This document shows, piece by piece, positions 53,640 to 62,443 of a stretch of 64,000 nt of DNA. The position numbers and the translations under genes are program-made. The DNA lies in contig CAVZKX010000002.1 in NCBI GenBank assembly GCA_963775975.1, forward strand, positions 1,860,001-1,924,000, in the 5' to 3' direction. The notes beneath the pieces were generated by a model. It had not been told where the DNA came from. It saw only the letters and a list, made by a program, of their open reading frames with translations, and searched no databases. Within the stretch, counting starts at the first letter, position 1. The number at the start of each line of letters is the position of its first letter. The DNA comes from JANXQG01 sp963775975 (GTDB taxonomy: Bacteria > Planctomycetota > Planctomycetia > Pirellulales > Thermoguttaceae).

Positions 53640-56447
53640 TTGTCTACCGACGGAAATCTACCGCCTAATCCGCCCGAACCCGAGGACATTTCCCCAGAGG
53701 ATAATGCTGGAGAAACCCCCGCGGCGGGTGGTGACATCCATCTCGGCAAGCTCATCCCGCTGCCGATCGACGAAGAGCTCAAAAATAGCTACCTGACCTA
53801 TGCCATGAGCGTCATCGTCAGCCGTGCGCTGCCCGACGTTCGCGACGGCCTGAAGCCTTCGCAGCGCCGCATCCTGATGGCCATGAGCGACTTGGGTCTG
53901 ACGCCGGGCGCTTCGACGTCCAAGTGTGCAGGCATCGTCGGCGAGACGATGAAGCGCTACCATCCGCACGGCGACATGGCCATCTATCCCACGCTCGTCC
54001 GCCTCGCCCAGGATTGGAACACGCGCTATCCGCTCATCGACAAGCAGGGCAATTTCGGCTCGATCGCCGGACTGCCCGCCGCCGCCATGCGGTACACCGA
54101 GGCCCGCATGTCGACCGTCTCCGCGCTGATGATGGACGACGTGAAGATGGACACGGTCGATTACCTTCCGACCTATGACGAGAAGGGCATGGAGCCCTCG
54201 GTGCTGCCGTCGAAATTCCCCAACCTGCTGGTCAACGGCTCGCAGGGCATCGCGGTCGGCATGGCCACGTCGATCCCGCCACACAATCTGGTCGAGGTTT
54301 GCGACGCCCTCATCACCTTGATCGACAACCCCGACGTTTCCATCGACGAGCTGATGGAGATTTGTCCCGGCCCGGACTTCCCCACGGGCAATATCGTCGT
54401 GGGCCGCTCCGGGCTGCGGCGCGGCTATCACTCGGGCCGCGGCACGATCACGCTCCGCGCCAAGGCCAAGATCGAGGAACACGGCAAGGGCCGCTTCCGC
54501 ATCGTGGTCAACGAGGTGCCCTACCAGGCCGCCCGCGACCGCGTTGAAGAGCGAATCGCCGAACTGGTCAACGAAGGGCGGATCGCCGGCATTTCGGCCT
54601 CCCGCAACGAGAGCGATCTGAAGGAGCCGGTCCGCCTGGTTTATGAACTCAAGCGCGACGCCGATCCCGAAGTCGTGCTCGCCCAGCTCTATCAGTTCTC
54701 GCCGCTGCAAGACACGTTCTCGCTGATCTTCCTCGCCCTGGTGGACGGCAAGCCGCGGGTGCTCTCGTTCAAGGAACTGCTTGAGGAGTTTGTCCGCCAT
54801 CGCGAGATCGTCATCCGCCGCCGCACGCTTTTCATGCTCGCCAAGGCGCGGCAGCGGAAGCACACGGTCGAGGGCCTGCTGCTGGCCTTGGCCAACATCG
54901 AGGAAGTCATCCGCACGATCCGCACCTCGGCCAACCAGGACGAGGCCAAGCGGCGGCTGATGCTCATCCAGACGCCCGCCGCCATGCTCCGCCGCGCCTT
55001 GGGCGACGACGGTTTCGAGATCTTTCAGTCGGAGCGCGGCGCGCAGGAGACGTACAACCTCACGCCGGTCCAGGCCGACGCGATCTTGCGCATGACGCTC
55101 GGCCAGTTGGTCAACCTGGAGCAAGAAAAGCTCGGCAACGAGCACAAGGAACTGCTGGAGAAGATCCGCGAATACAACCGCATCCTCTCCGACCGCAATA
55201 ACATCCTCGACATCATTCGCGACGACCTGAAGGAGCTCAAGAAGAAATATCCCGAGCCGCGGCGGACGGAGATCAGCGGCGAGGAGGTCGGCGAGGTCGA
55301 TCTCGAAGACTTGATCACCGAGGAGACGATGGTAGTCTCGATCAGCACCAACGGCTACATCAAACGCACGCCGGTGACCGCCTATCGCGCCCAGCACCGC
55401 GGCGGCAAGGGGCTGACCGGCGCGAAGACCGAAGAGGAAGACCCGATCGAGCACCTCTTCGTCGCCAGCACGCACTCCTACTTGATGTTCTTTACCAGCC
55501 AGGGCAAGGTCTACTGGCGAAAGGTCTATGACCTGCCGCAATCGGCCCGCGATAGCCGCGGCCGCGCGGTCGTCAACCTGCTAAGCCTCCAAGAAGGCGA
55601 GCGGATCATGGATTGCCGCGCTGTCCGCGACTTCACCTTGCCCGACCATTATCTGGTCATGGCCACGGCCAAAGGACTTGTGAAGAAGACCGACTTGGAG
55701 GCCTATAGCCGGCCGCGGACCGCCGGCATCATCGCCATCAAGCTCCGCGAGGGCGACCATTTGGTCGACGTGGCCGTGGTCAAAAAGGGCGACGAGCTTG
55801 TGCTTTCCACCGCGCGGGGCATGGCGATCCGCTTCAAGGAGTCTGACGCCCGCTCGATGGGCCGCGCCTCCAGCGGCGTGAAGGGCATCCGCTTGACGAA
55901 AGATGACCTGGTCGTCGGCATGGTCGTTGCCGATCCCGAAGCCACGCTGCTCACGGCTTGCGCCAACGGATACGGCAAGCGGACACCGTTTGGCCCGAAT
56001 CTGGAAGTTGAGGCGAGCGAAGGAGAACCGGCCGACGCCGCGCCTGTCGATGATGAAGCCGAAGAACCGGATACGCCGGAGCAAGAATTGCCCGAAGAGA
56101 CGGACGAGGCGGCCGAAGAGGAAGGCGAAGGCGACGCCGAGCACTCTTCGTCGCGATCCTATCGCACGCAGCGCCGCGGCGGCAAGGGCATTCGCGACAT
56201 CAAGACCACGGAGCGGAACGGCCCGGTGATCGGCATCGCCCGCATCACTGCTGGCGACCAGTTGCTGATGATGACGGCTCGCGGCAAGATCCAGCGGATT
56301 CCGGCCGACGATATCAGCGTCATCGGCCGCAACACGCAGGGCGTGCGGTTCATGAGCCTCGACGAGGGCGATACGCTCGTGGCGGTGAAGCGGGTGGCGA
56401 AGGAGGATGCGGCGGAGAAGCCGCCGGAAGATGCGACGGAAGAGTAA
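53640..56447 (+). CDS. gyrA: DNA gyrase subunit A
   Basis: Protein of 935 residues. I choose TTG 53640 because AAAGGA precedes it by six bases; a TTG at 53619 would add seven residues. N-terminal extension of about 40 residues (Pro/Glu-rich), then the DNA-cleavage core: YLTYAMSVIVSRALPDVRDG, GLKPSQRRIL, YHPHGDMAIYPTLVRLAQ and the catalytic Tyr in RYTEARMS. The coiled-coil dimer arm and a C-terminal beta-pinwheel follow, with GyrA-box-like QHRGGKG and QRRGGKG. An acidic insert near residues 795-845 (EEPDTPEQELPEETDEAAEE) lies in the pinwheel. At the quinolone-binding positions Ser83 and Asp87 of E. coli it has Met and Pro. A second paralogue elsewhere cannot be excluded. Confidence 0.97.
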   Translation: MSTDGNLPPNPPEPEDISPEDNAGETPAAGGDIHLGKLIPLPIDEELKNSYLTYAMSVIVSRALPDVRDGLKPSQRRILMAMSDLGLTPGASTSKCAGIVGETMKRYHPHGDMAIYPTLVRLAQDWNTRYPLIDKQGNFGSIAGLPAAAMRYTEARMSTVSALMMDDVKMDTVDYLPTYDEKGMEPSVLPSKFPNLLVNGSQGIAVGMATSIPPHNLVEVCDALITLIDNPDVSIDELMEICPGPDFPTGNIVVGRSGLRRGYHSGRGTITLRAKAKIEEHGKGRFRIVVNEVPYQAARDRVEERIAELVNEGRIAGISASRNESDLKEPVRLVYELKRDADPEVVLAQLYQFSPLQDTFSLIFLALVDGKPRVLSFKELLEEFVRHREIVIRRRTLFMLAKARQRKHTVEGLLLALANIEEVIRTIRTSANQDEAKRRLMLIQTPAAMLRRALGDDGFEIFQSERGAQETYNLTPVQADAILRMTLGQLVNLEQEKLGNEHKELLEKIREYNRILSDRNNILDIIRDDLKELKKKYPEPRRTEISGEEVGEVDLEDLITEETMVVSISTNGYIKRTPVTAYRAQHRGGKGLTGAKTEEEDPIEHLFVASTHSYLMFFTSQGKVYWRKVYDLPQSARDSRGRAVVNLLSLQEGERIMDCRAVRDFTLPDHYLVMATAKGLVKKTDLEAYSRPRTAGIIAIKLREGDHLVDVAVVKKGDELVLSTARGMAIRFKESDARSMGRASSGVKGIRLTKDDLVVGMVVADPEATLLTACANGYGKRTPFGPNLEVEASEGEPADAAPVDDEAEEPDTPEQELPEETDEAAEEEGEGDAEHSSSRSYRTQRRGGKGIRDIKTTERNGPVIGIARITAGDQLLMMTARGKIQRIPADDISVIGRNTQGVRFMSLDEGDTLVAVKRVAKEDAAEKPPEDATEE

Positions 56448-56451
56448 TTCG

Positions 56452-56520
56452 TAGGGCAGGTTGCCAACCTGCCGAACTTGCAGGAACGGCTCAAATGGCA
56501 GGTTGGCAACCTGCCCCACG
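56452..56520. repeat. 65-base element with inverted palindromic ends
   Basis: Directly after gyrA, GGGCAGGTTGCCAACCTGCC (56455-56474) and GGCAGGTTGGCAACCTGCCC (about 56498-56518) are two self-complementary palindromes facing each other, with a 23-base middle. The outer ends match (GTAGGGCAGGTTG and its near-complement). This REP/MITE-like structure could be a dispersed repeat or a bidirectional terminator. It stops just before the udg start. Confidence 0.7.
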
Positions 56521-56530
56521 GAAACGCAAC

Positions 56531-57837
56531 ATGAAACTTGCCATTATCGGAACGGGCTACGTTGGACTGGTCTCGGGCACCTGCCTTGCCGAGACGGGCA
56601 ACGAGGTCACCTGCGTCGATTGCGACGCCAAAAAGATCGAACGGCTCAAGCAGGGCGAAGTGCCCATCTACGAGCCGGGCTTGGCCGAACTCATCGAACG
56701 CAACGTGGCCGCCGACCTCTTGCACTTCACCACCGATCTGGCCGCCGCGGCCGCCGATGCTCGCGTCATCTTCCTGGCGGTCGGTACGCCGCCGTCCGAC
56801 GACGGCTCGGTCGATATGACGGCCCTCTGGACCGTTGTAGACGACGTTGCGCCGCACCTTACAGCGGACGCCATCGTCGTGCTCAAGAGCACTGTGCCCG
56901 TGGGCACGAACGCGGCCGTCTCCGCGCGGCTCCGCGAGTTGACCGGCCGCGACTGCTTTGTGGCCAACAACCCCGAGTTTCTCAAGGAAGGGGCGGCGAT
57001 CGACGACTTCATGAAGCCCGACCGCGTCGTCATCGGAACGAACGAGCAGTCGGTCCGCGATGCGATGTCCGACCTCTACCAGCCTTACCTGCGGACCGAC
57101 AAGCCGCTCTTGTGCATGTCGCCCGAGAGCGCCGAGATGACCAAGTACGTGGCCAACGCCCTCTTGGCGACGAAGATCAGTTTCATCAACGAGATGGCCA
57201 ACATCTGCGAACGAGCCGAGGCGGATATCAACGACGTCCGCCGCGGCATCGGCCATGATAGCCGCATCGGCTTCGCTTTCCTCTTTCCCGGCGTGGGTTA
57301 TGGCGGCAGTTGCTTCCCCAAAGACGTGCGGGCGCTGGCCGCGGTGGCGCGGCGCACGGCGTTCATCCCCGCGTGCTGGACGCGGTGCATGACGTGAACT
57401 CATGCCAGAAGTCGGTACTCTTGGAGAAGATCAACAAGCATTTCGGCGGCAAGCTGGGCGGCCTGACCATCGGCGTCTGGGGGCTGGCCTTCAAGCCGAG
57501 CACGGACGACATCCGCGAGGCCCCGTCGTTGGTGCTGATCGAAGGTTTGCTCGCCCGCGGCGCGAAGCTCAAGGTCTACGATCCCGAGGCGCTGGAGAAC
57601 GTCCGCGCGCGGTACGGCCCGCGTCTGGAATACTGCGAACATCGCGACGAGGCCCTCAAAGGCGCGGACGCCCTGGCGATCGTCACCGAGTGGAAGCACT
57701 TCATCAATCCCGATTTCGACGTCATGCGCAATGCAATGCGGCAGCCGATCGTCTTCGACGGCCGAAACCTCTATCGTCCCGAGCGAATGAAGCAGGCGGG
57801 GTTTAAGTATTACAGCATTGGAAGGCCGACGGTTTAG
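56531..57837 (+). pseudogene. UDP-glucose 6-dehydrogenase, one-base frameshift
   Basis: Complete family sequence of about 435 residues in two frames. Frame one (ATG 56531) has Rossmann IGTGYVGLVSG, GTPPSDDGS, STVPVGT, NPEFLKEG and catalytic Cys in GYGGSCFPKD; it then runs off in TAFIPACWTRCMT to a stop at 57397. The family continuation (GVHPRVLDAVHDVNSCQK, IGVWGLAFKPSTDDIREAPS, VFDGRNLYRP) is in the next frame from about 57358 to 57837. One G is missing in the ACGGCG run at 57356-57360. Either a sequencing/assembly error or a recent inactivation. The intact enzyme oxidises UDP-glucose to UDP-glucuronate for polysaccharide synthesis. Confidence 0.9.
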
Positions 57838-57857
57838 GCTGGGGAGATATCGCCGCC

Positions 57858-58997
57858 TCAGGGCCGCCGCGCCTGCCGGCTGCAACAAAGAAGCAAACAT
57901 AGCGCTCCGCCGCCGATCAAAGCGAGGCTGGATGGCTCCGGCACCGCGGTCGCCGACATTGGCACGGGTGGCGCGGGAATCGAAGAGGCGTTTGCGCCAA
58001 CAAACAAGCTGGTTCCGCTGGCGATGGCGTTGGGATTCACTAATTCAAGCTTGCCGGACTTGACTATAGTGCCGCCGCTGTAACTGTTGCTGCCGCTGAG
58101 GACTAGCGTGCCGGGCGCGGCCAGCGTCAACGACGAGCCGCTGTTGCTCTGGCTAATGTTGCCGCCGAAGGTGAGCGTCGCGCCAGCCGAAGGAGACACG
58201 CCGAGATTGCCGTTCAGAATAACCGGGGCGGATATCGCGTGAGTGCCCTCGCTCACACTGACCAGCGATGCACTGCCGCTGTTATCGAGCGTCAAGGCGT
58301 TGGTGCCGCTGACGGCATAACCCGTGGAAAGATTGCCGCCGGAGTTGCCGAACGCGAGCGTGCCCACGATTTCGGAGTTGTCTAGCGTCACCGTTACCGC
58401 TGCGCTCGTCGTTTGATTCAGCACGGCAACTTGAGCAGCGCCGTTGGGCGCAGTCCTGGTGGACCAATTCGTGCCGATGCTCCAATCGCCGCTGGCGGCC
58501 GTAAGCCAAGTTGCCGGACCGCTGGGCGCGGGCGTGGAACGATCATAGGCAAACCCGCCGGCACCGCCGAAGTGACCGGCGCCCCAAGACGTGAACGTGA
58601 GATTCAGGTAGATGTCCTCTGCGACGAGATGCACAACCGCCGCCTTCCCAATGACGCCGAAGGGGCCGCCGTTAACACTCTGGAACCAGGTGTTCCAGTC
58701 GGTAAACGCGATTGGGTCGATGCTGGCCGTCGTTCCATTTTCCCACATTGTATCGGCCGGACTAGACAAGTGTGTGAAGCCTGATTCAGTCGCCGCATTA
58801 TAAAGCCCTTGATTGCTGCCGCGCGCGAAGATTACGTTGGCGGTCAACTGGTCCTGATTCGCCGGCAATGTGCCATCGGCCCCGTCGAGTTTCTCGAAGT
58901 GGATCGTGGAGCCGCTCCAAATGATCGAAGCGCCGGCTCGATCGGTCAAAAGCAGGAGTACTGCCATTCCAGAACATACGGTCGCGAAAAGTTTCAT
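57858..58997 (-). CDS. PEP-CTERM surface protein with autotransporter-type repeat
   Basis: Protein of 379 residues. Signal peptide about 1-23. A mixed beta region (DYW/F-rich, EDIYLNLTFTSWGAGHFGG) precedes the motif WSIGTNWSTRTAPNGAAQVA and a PATR-type stretch (AAPGTLVLSGSNSYSGGTIVKSG). C-terminal PEP-CTERM: VPEPSSLALIGGGALCLLLC then basic residues. It should be sorted to the outer surface by exosortase. Same class as the 49508 protein but without a propeller. Confidence 0.88.
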   Translation of the reverse strand: MKLFATVCSGMAVLLLLTDRAGASIIWSGSTIHFEKLDGADGTLPANQDQLTANVIFARGSNQGLYNAATESGFTHLSSPADTMWENGTTASIDPIAFTDWNTWFQSVNGGPFGVIGKAAVVHLVAEDIYLNLTFTSWGAGHFGGAGGFAYDRSTPAPSGPATWLTAASGDWSIGTNWSTRTAPNGAAQVAVLNQTTSAAVTVTLDNSEIVGTLAFGNSGGNLSTGYAVSGTNALTLDNSGSASLVSVSEGTHAISAPVILNGNLGVSPSAGATLTFGGNISQSNSGSSLTLAAPGTLVLSGSNSYSGGTIVKSGKLELVNPNAIASGTSLFVGANASSIPAPPVPMSATAVPEPSSLALIGGGALCLLLCCSRQARRP

Positions 58998-59128
58998 TGT
59001 GTTGCCCTAAAAGAGGAGTTCGAGCAAGGTCGGCCGATTGGCAGGTTGTACCTCGAATCTCCGATACAAGAAAGGCAGGCCAGCGAATGGTTTGTTAGAC
59101 AGAGTTCGTAGAAAAACCTTTGAGCCCA

Positions 59129-62100
59129 TCAATTCGGGTGGGCCTCCGACTTCTCAACGCGAAACTGGGCTTTCGCGCGAATGTCTTGCGAGGAGCCGCC
59201 GACAAGCACTTCGTACTCGCCCGGTTCGACGCGGAAGTCGTGTTGGGAGACGTCGTAGTAAGCCAATTGCTCAGCCGAAAGCGTAAACGTCACGGTCTTC
59301 TTCTCTCTCGCGGCAAGCGGAACTCGGCGGAAGCCGCGGAGTTGCATGCGCGGCCGGGACACATGGCTGTCGATGGCGCGGACATAGAGCTGCACGACCT
59401 CGGCGCCCGAGCGGCGACCGATGTTCGCGATATCGACGTTGACGGTCAAGCGGCCGTCCGCGGCGATGCTTGCCGGCATCACGCGGAGATTGTCATATTG
59501 GAACTCCGTATAGCTCAGCCCATGCCCGAAGGCAAAGAGCGGATCGCCATGAAGATACATGTAGGTGAAGCCGCGGCTCACGTCGTATTCGTCCTGCGGA
59601 GGAACCTGGGACTCAGATGCGTAGACGGTGTAAGGCAATCGACCGGCCGGATTGATGTCACCGAAGATCGCTTCGGCAAGCGCCGTGCCTCCTTCCTCGC
59701 CGCCCCACCAGGCTTCGACGATCGCGGCCGCGTGCTCCTTGATCCAAGGTATCGTGAGCGGCCCGGCGTTTTGAAGGACGACTATCGTTCGCGGATTGGC
59801 GGCGATGGTATCGCGGACAAGCTGCTCCTGGTCGCGCGCGAGGCCAAGCGACGTGCGGTCGCGGCCTTCGGCCTCGTCTCGGAGCGTCGTGCCGACAATC
59901 ACGATTGCCGCGTCGGCTTTGGCGGCGTCCGCCGGTGCGGTGATGTGTTTGATTTCGACGCCCGGCCCAGCGACCGCCCGCAGTCCGGTCAGCGGCGTGA
60001 CCGGCGCGATCACCTTGCCGCTATAGCCGCCGGCAATGAACTTGTCGGCGCGGGGACCGATCACTGCAATCGTCTTCACCTTGCTGCGTTCGAGCGGCAG
60101 GCTGTGGTCGCGGTTCGTCAACAGCACGATCGACTCCCGCGCCGTCTGCCGCGAAAGCTTTCGATGCTCCGCGTTGCAGATCGTGCTCGGCGAGATGCGG
60201 CTGTACGGAACCGATTCCGGCGGGTCGAACTCGCCCAGGCGAAAGCGGACGCGGAGCACGCGCCGCAGCGCGTCGTCCAACCGCGCCTGCGAAAGTTTGC
60301 CCGAGCGGACCGCGGCGGGGATGTTGTCCATGAACTCCTTGTCGGAAAAGTCGCAGCCCGCTTCCAACGATCGAGCCACGGCGTCCACGAAATCCATCTT
60401 GCCGCGTTCGTGACCGCGGACCATCGTCCCCACGCCGCCGAGGTCAGAGACGACGAAGCCTTGAAACCCCCATTGCTTTTTCAGGATGTCGGTCAGCAGC
60501 AAGTGATTCATGTTGTTGGGCGTGCCGTTGATGGCGTTGTACGAGGCCATAAGCGAACAAACCTTGCCCTCCACGACGCAGGCGCGGAAATGTGGCAGCC
60601 AGTATTCGTGCAGCATCCGTTCGTCTACTTTGGCGGTGAGCTGCTGCCGGTCCTTCTCCACGTTATTGACGGCAAAGTGCTTGAGCGTGGCGGCCAGCTT
60701 CAGGTAGCGCGGGTCGTCGCCTTGCAGGCCGCGGACGAAGGCCACGCCCATGCGGCCGGTGAGGAAAGGGTCTTCGCCGTAGCATTCGTTGTTGCGGCCC
60801 CAGTAGGGATTGCGGCCGACGTTGATCACCGGCGCGCGGTAGATCAAGCCCTTGTGCTCGCCTGGGAAGTTTGGATCGCGATGCCAGCCGTTGTAGATCG
60901 CGCGGGCCTCGTCGGATATCGCGGTGGCGACATTATGGATGAGCTCATCGTCCCACGTCGCGGCCATTGCGATCGGCACGGGGAACATGGTCGTCGGCCG
61001 GTCCCACCAGACGCCGTGCAGGCACTGGTTCCAGCGATCGGCGCGGATATGAAAGCGCTCAACCGCCGGGCCATTATGGTTCAAGAGCGTGGCCTTTTCT
61101 TCCAGCGTGAGCCGCCCGATGAGATCGTTGACCCGGTCCTCCAAGGGAGCATTTGCATCGCGGAAGCCCGGCCTCGTTTCCGTCCGTTTGGAGAACACCC
61201 TGGCGATCGCGGCGTCCTCCTCCGGCGTAAAGCCCCACGTTCCTCGCGGCGTGGAATAGGACTCGACCTGTCGGCTCTTGCCAACGTAGATGTTGTGCGG
61301 CGAACTCGATGTGACGAACACCTCGCGGCCGTCGGGCTGGCGCAGCCAACCTTCCAACTCCGAGTGCGGCCGATAGATGAGTGTCCTCACGCGCGCAGTT
61401 TCGAGCTTGCCGGCCGCAACAGCTTTTTCGAGGTTGAATACGTCGAGCTTCCAACCAAGGCCGGCCACCATGTTTTGTACGCAGGTCAACTCGCCGCGCG
61501 CGGCGTCCCAAAATAGGTTCTGGTTGAACGGGCCGCAGGGGATCGTGGCCAAACACACGCCTGGCGCGGAGGAGCGTCCTACCTCGACGAGCCGGCGCGG
61601 ATCGTAAAGCCGCACCGCCGGCCTGATGTCGCCGTAGTCGGCCGTGGCGAGCAGTCGCCGGCCGCCCAGCGTCACGTACTCCGGCCGACACCCGTTGACT
61701 GCCGCATCATCGTGGATCTCGGCGAGGACCGCGCGGTCTAGATTGCCGTCCGCTACGCGCCCGTTCCCAGTCGAGCTTGTAGATCGTCGCCACCTTGTTG
61801 ACGGTATCGCCCAGGAAGCAGCCGAGTTCGGGATCCCAACACAGCCCAGTCGGATGGACGAGGACCGGCTTGCCGTTTCGAGCGAGGCGGATGTCGCGGC
61901 CCGTCGGCTTGAGGTCGAGCGTGTACTCGCGGATGATGCCGACGCGCGGCTTGGCCTGATGAACGTCGCCGTAGAAGTAAAGTCGATTCTGGTGGAAGCT
62001 GACGCCTTGAGCCGCGCCGAGATCGGGATCGCCGGCGACTCGCATTTCGCCGATCCGGGCATTGGCCGTCCAGTCGGCGTCGAGCGGCGGCTGAACATGC

Positions 62101-62174
62101 TTGGCCGGCGACGCCGCCAGGAAAAGGACCAGCGATAGCGCGGAAAGAGGCAAGATTTGGCGGCTACGATTCAT
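59129..62174 (-). pseudogene. Beta-propeller fused to glycoside hydrolase family 3, frameshifted
   Basis: About 1014 residues in two frames. The N-terminal frame starts ATG 62174 with a ribosome site (AAGGAAG) and a signal peptide (LPLSALSLVLFLAASPA). It gives propeller-like sequence (GVSFHQNRLYFYGDVHQAK, LVHPTGLCWDPELGCFLGDT, IYKLDWERA), then breaks at about 61757. The matching continuation (VADGNLDRAVLAEI, EYVTLGGRRLLATADYGDI, SSPHNIYVG) is in the neighbouring frame. After about residue 335 comes a full GH3: RVNDLIGRLTLEEKATLL, YGEDPFLTGRMG, nucleophile Asp in GFVVSDLGGVG, and the C-terminal domains ending FGHGLSYTEF and a fibronectin-III-like tail. It would cleave beta-glucosides or xylosides at the cell surface. 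One extra base or a two-base loss explains the shift. Confidence 0.85.
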
Positions 62175-62443
62175 GGACGCTTCCTTTCGCTTCCAAATGT
62201 TATACCGGAGGGCCAAGGGCGATTTCAACCGTGCATTGCTGTTAAAGTTTGCGGCCTATTCCGCCTGTTACGAAAACACGGGCCGCAAAGTCTGCCAGTA
62301 GCGTCGGCGCCGCCGGCTTTCGGTGCCGGGCAACGCCGCAATACGACGATAAAACCGGTCATAACGACATTGCGGTTCGTTCGTCGCGAACCGACTGTAA
62401 CGCCGGCGGAGCGAAACCGCAAACCGTCGCCGGAGAACACGAC

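Noticed and set aside
53658..55541. 627-residue reading on the minus strand inside gyrA
   Set aside because: It lies fully antisense to gyrA, is rich in Asp/Arg/Val from complementary codons, and has no ribosome site or family motif.
57350..57370. Programmed frameshift in UDP-glucose dehydrogenase
   Set aside because: No slippery heptamer or downstream hairpin typical of programmed shifting is seen, and the family is not known to use it.
56159..57403. 414-residue minus-strand reading over gyrA end and the dehydrogenase
   Set aside because: Spans two plus-strand genes with clear motifs; no ribosome site or domain.
59120..61516. 798-residue plus-strand reading over the GH3 gene
   Set aside because: Antisense to the GH3 sequence, which has clear catalytic motifs; the reading has no recognisable domain.
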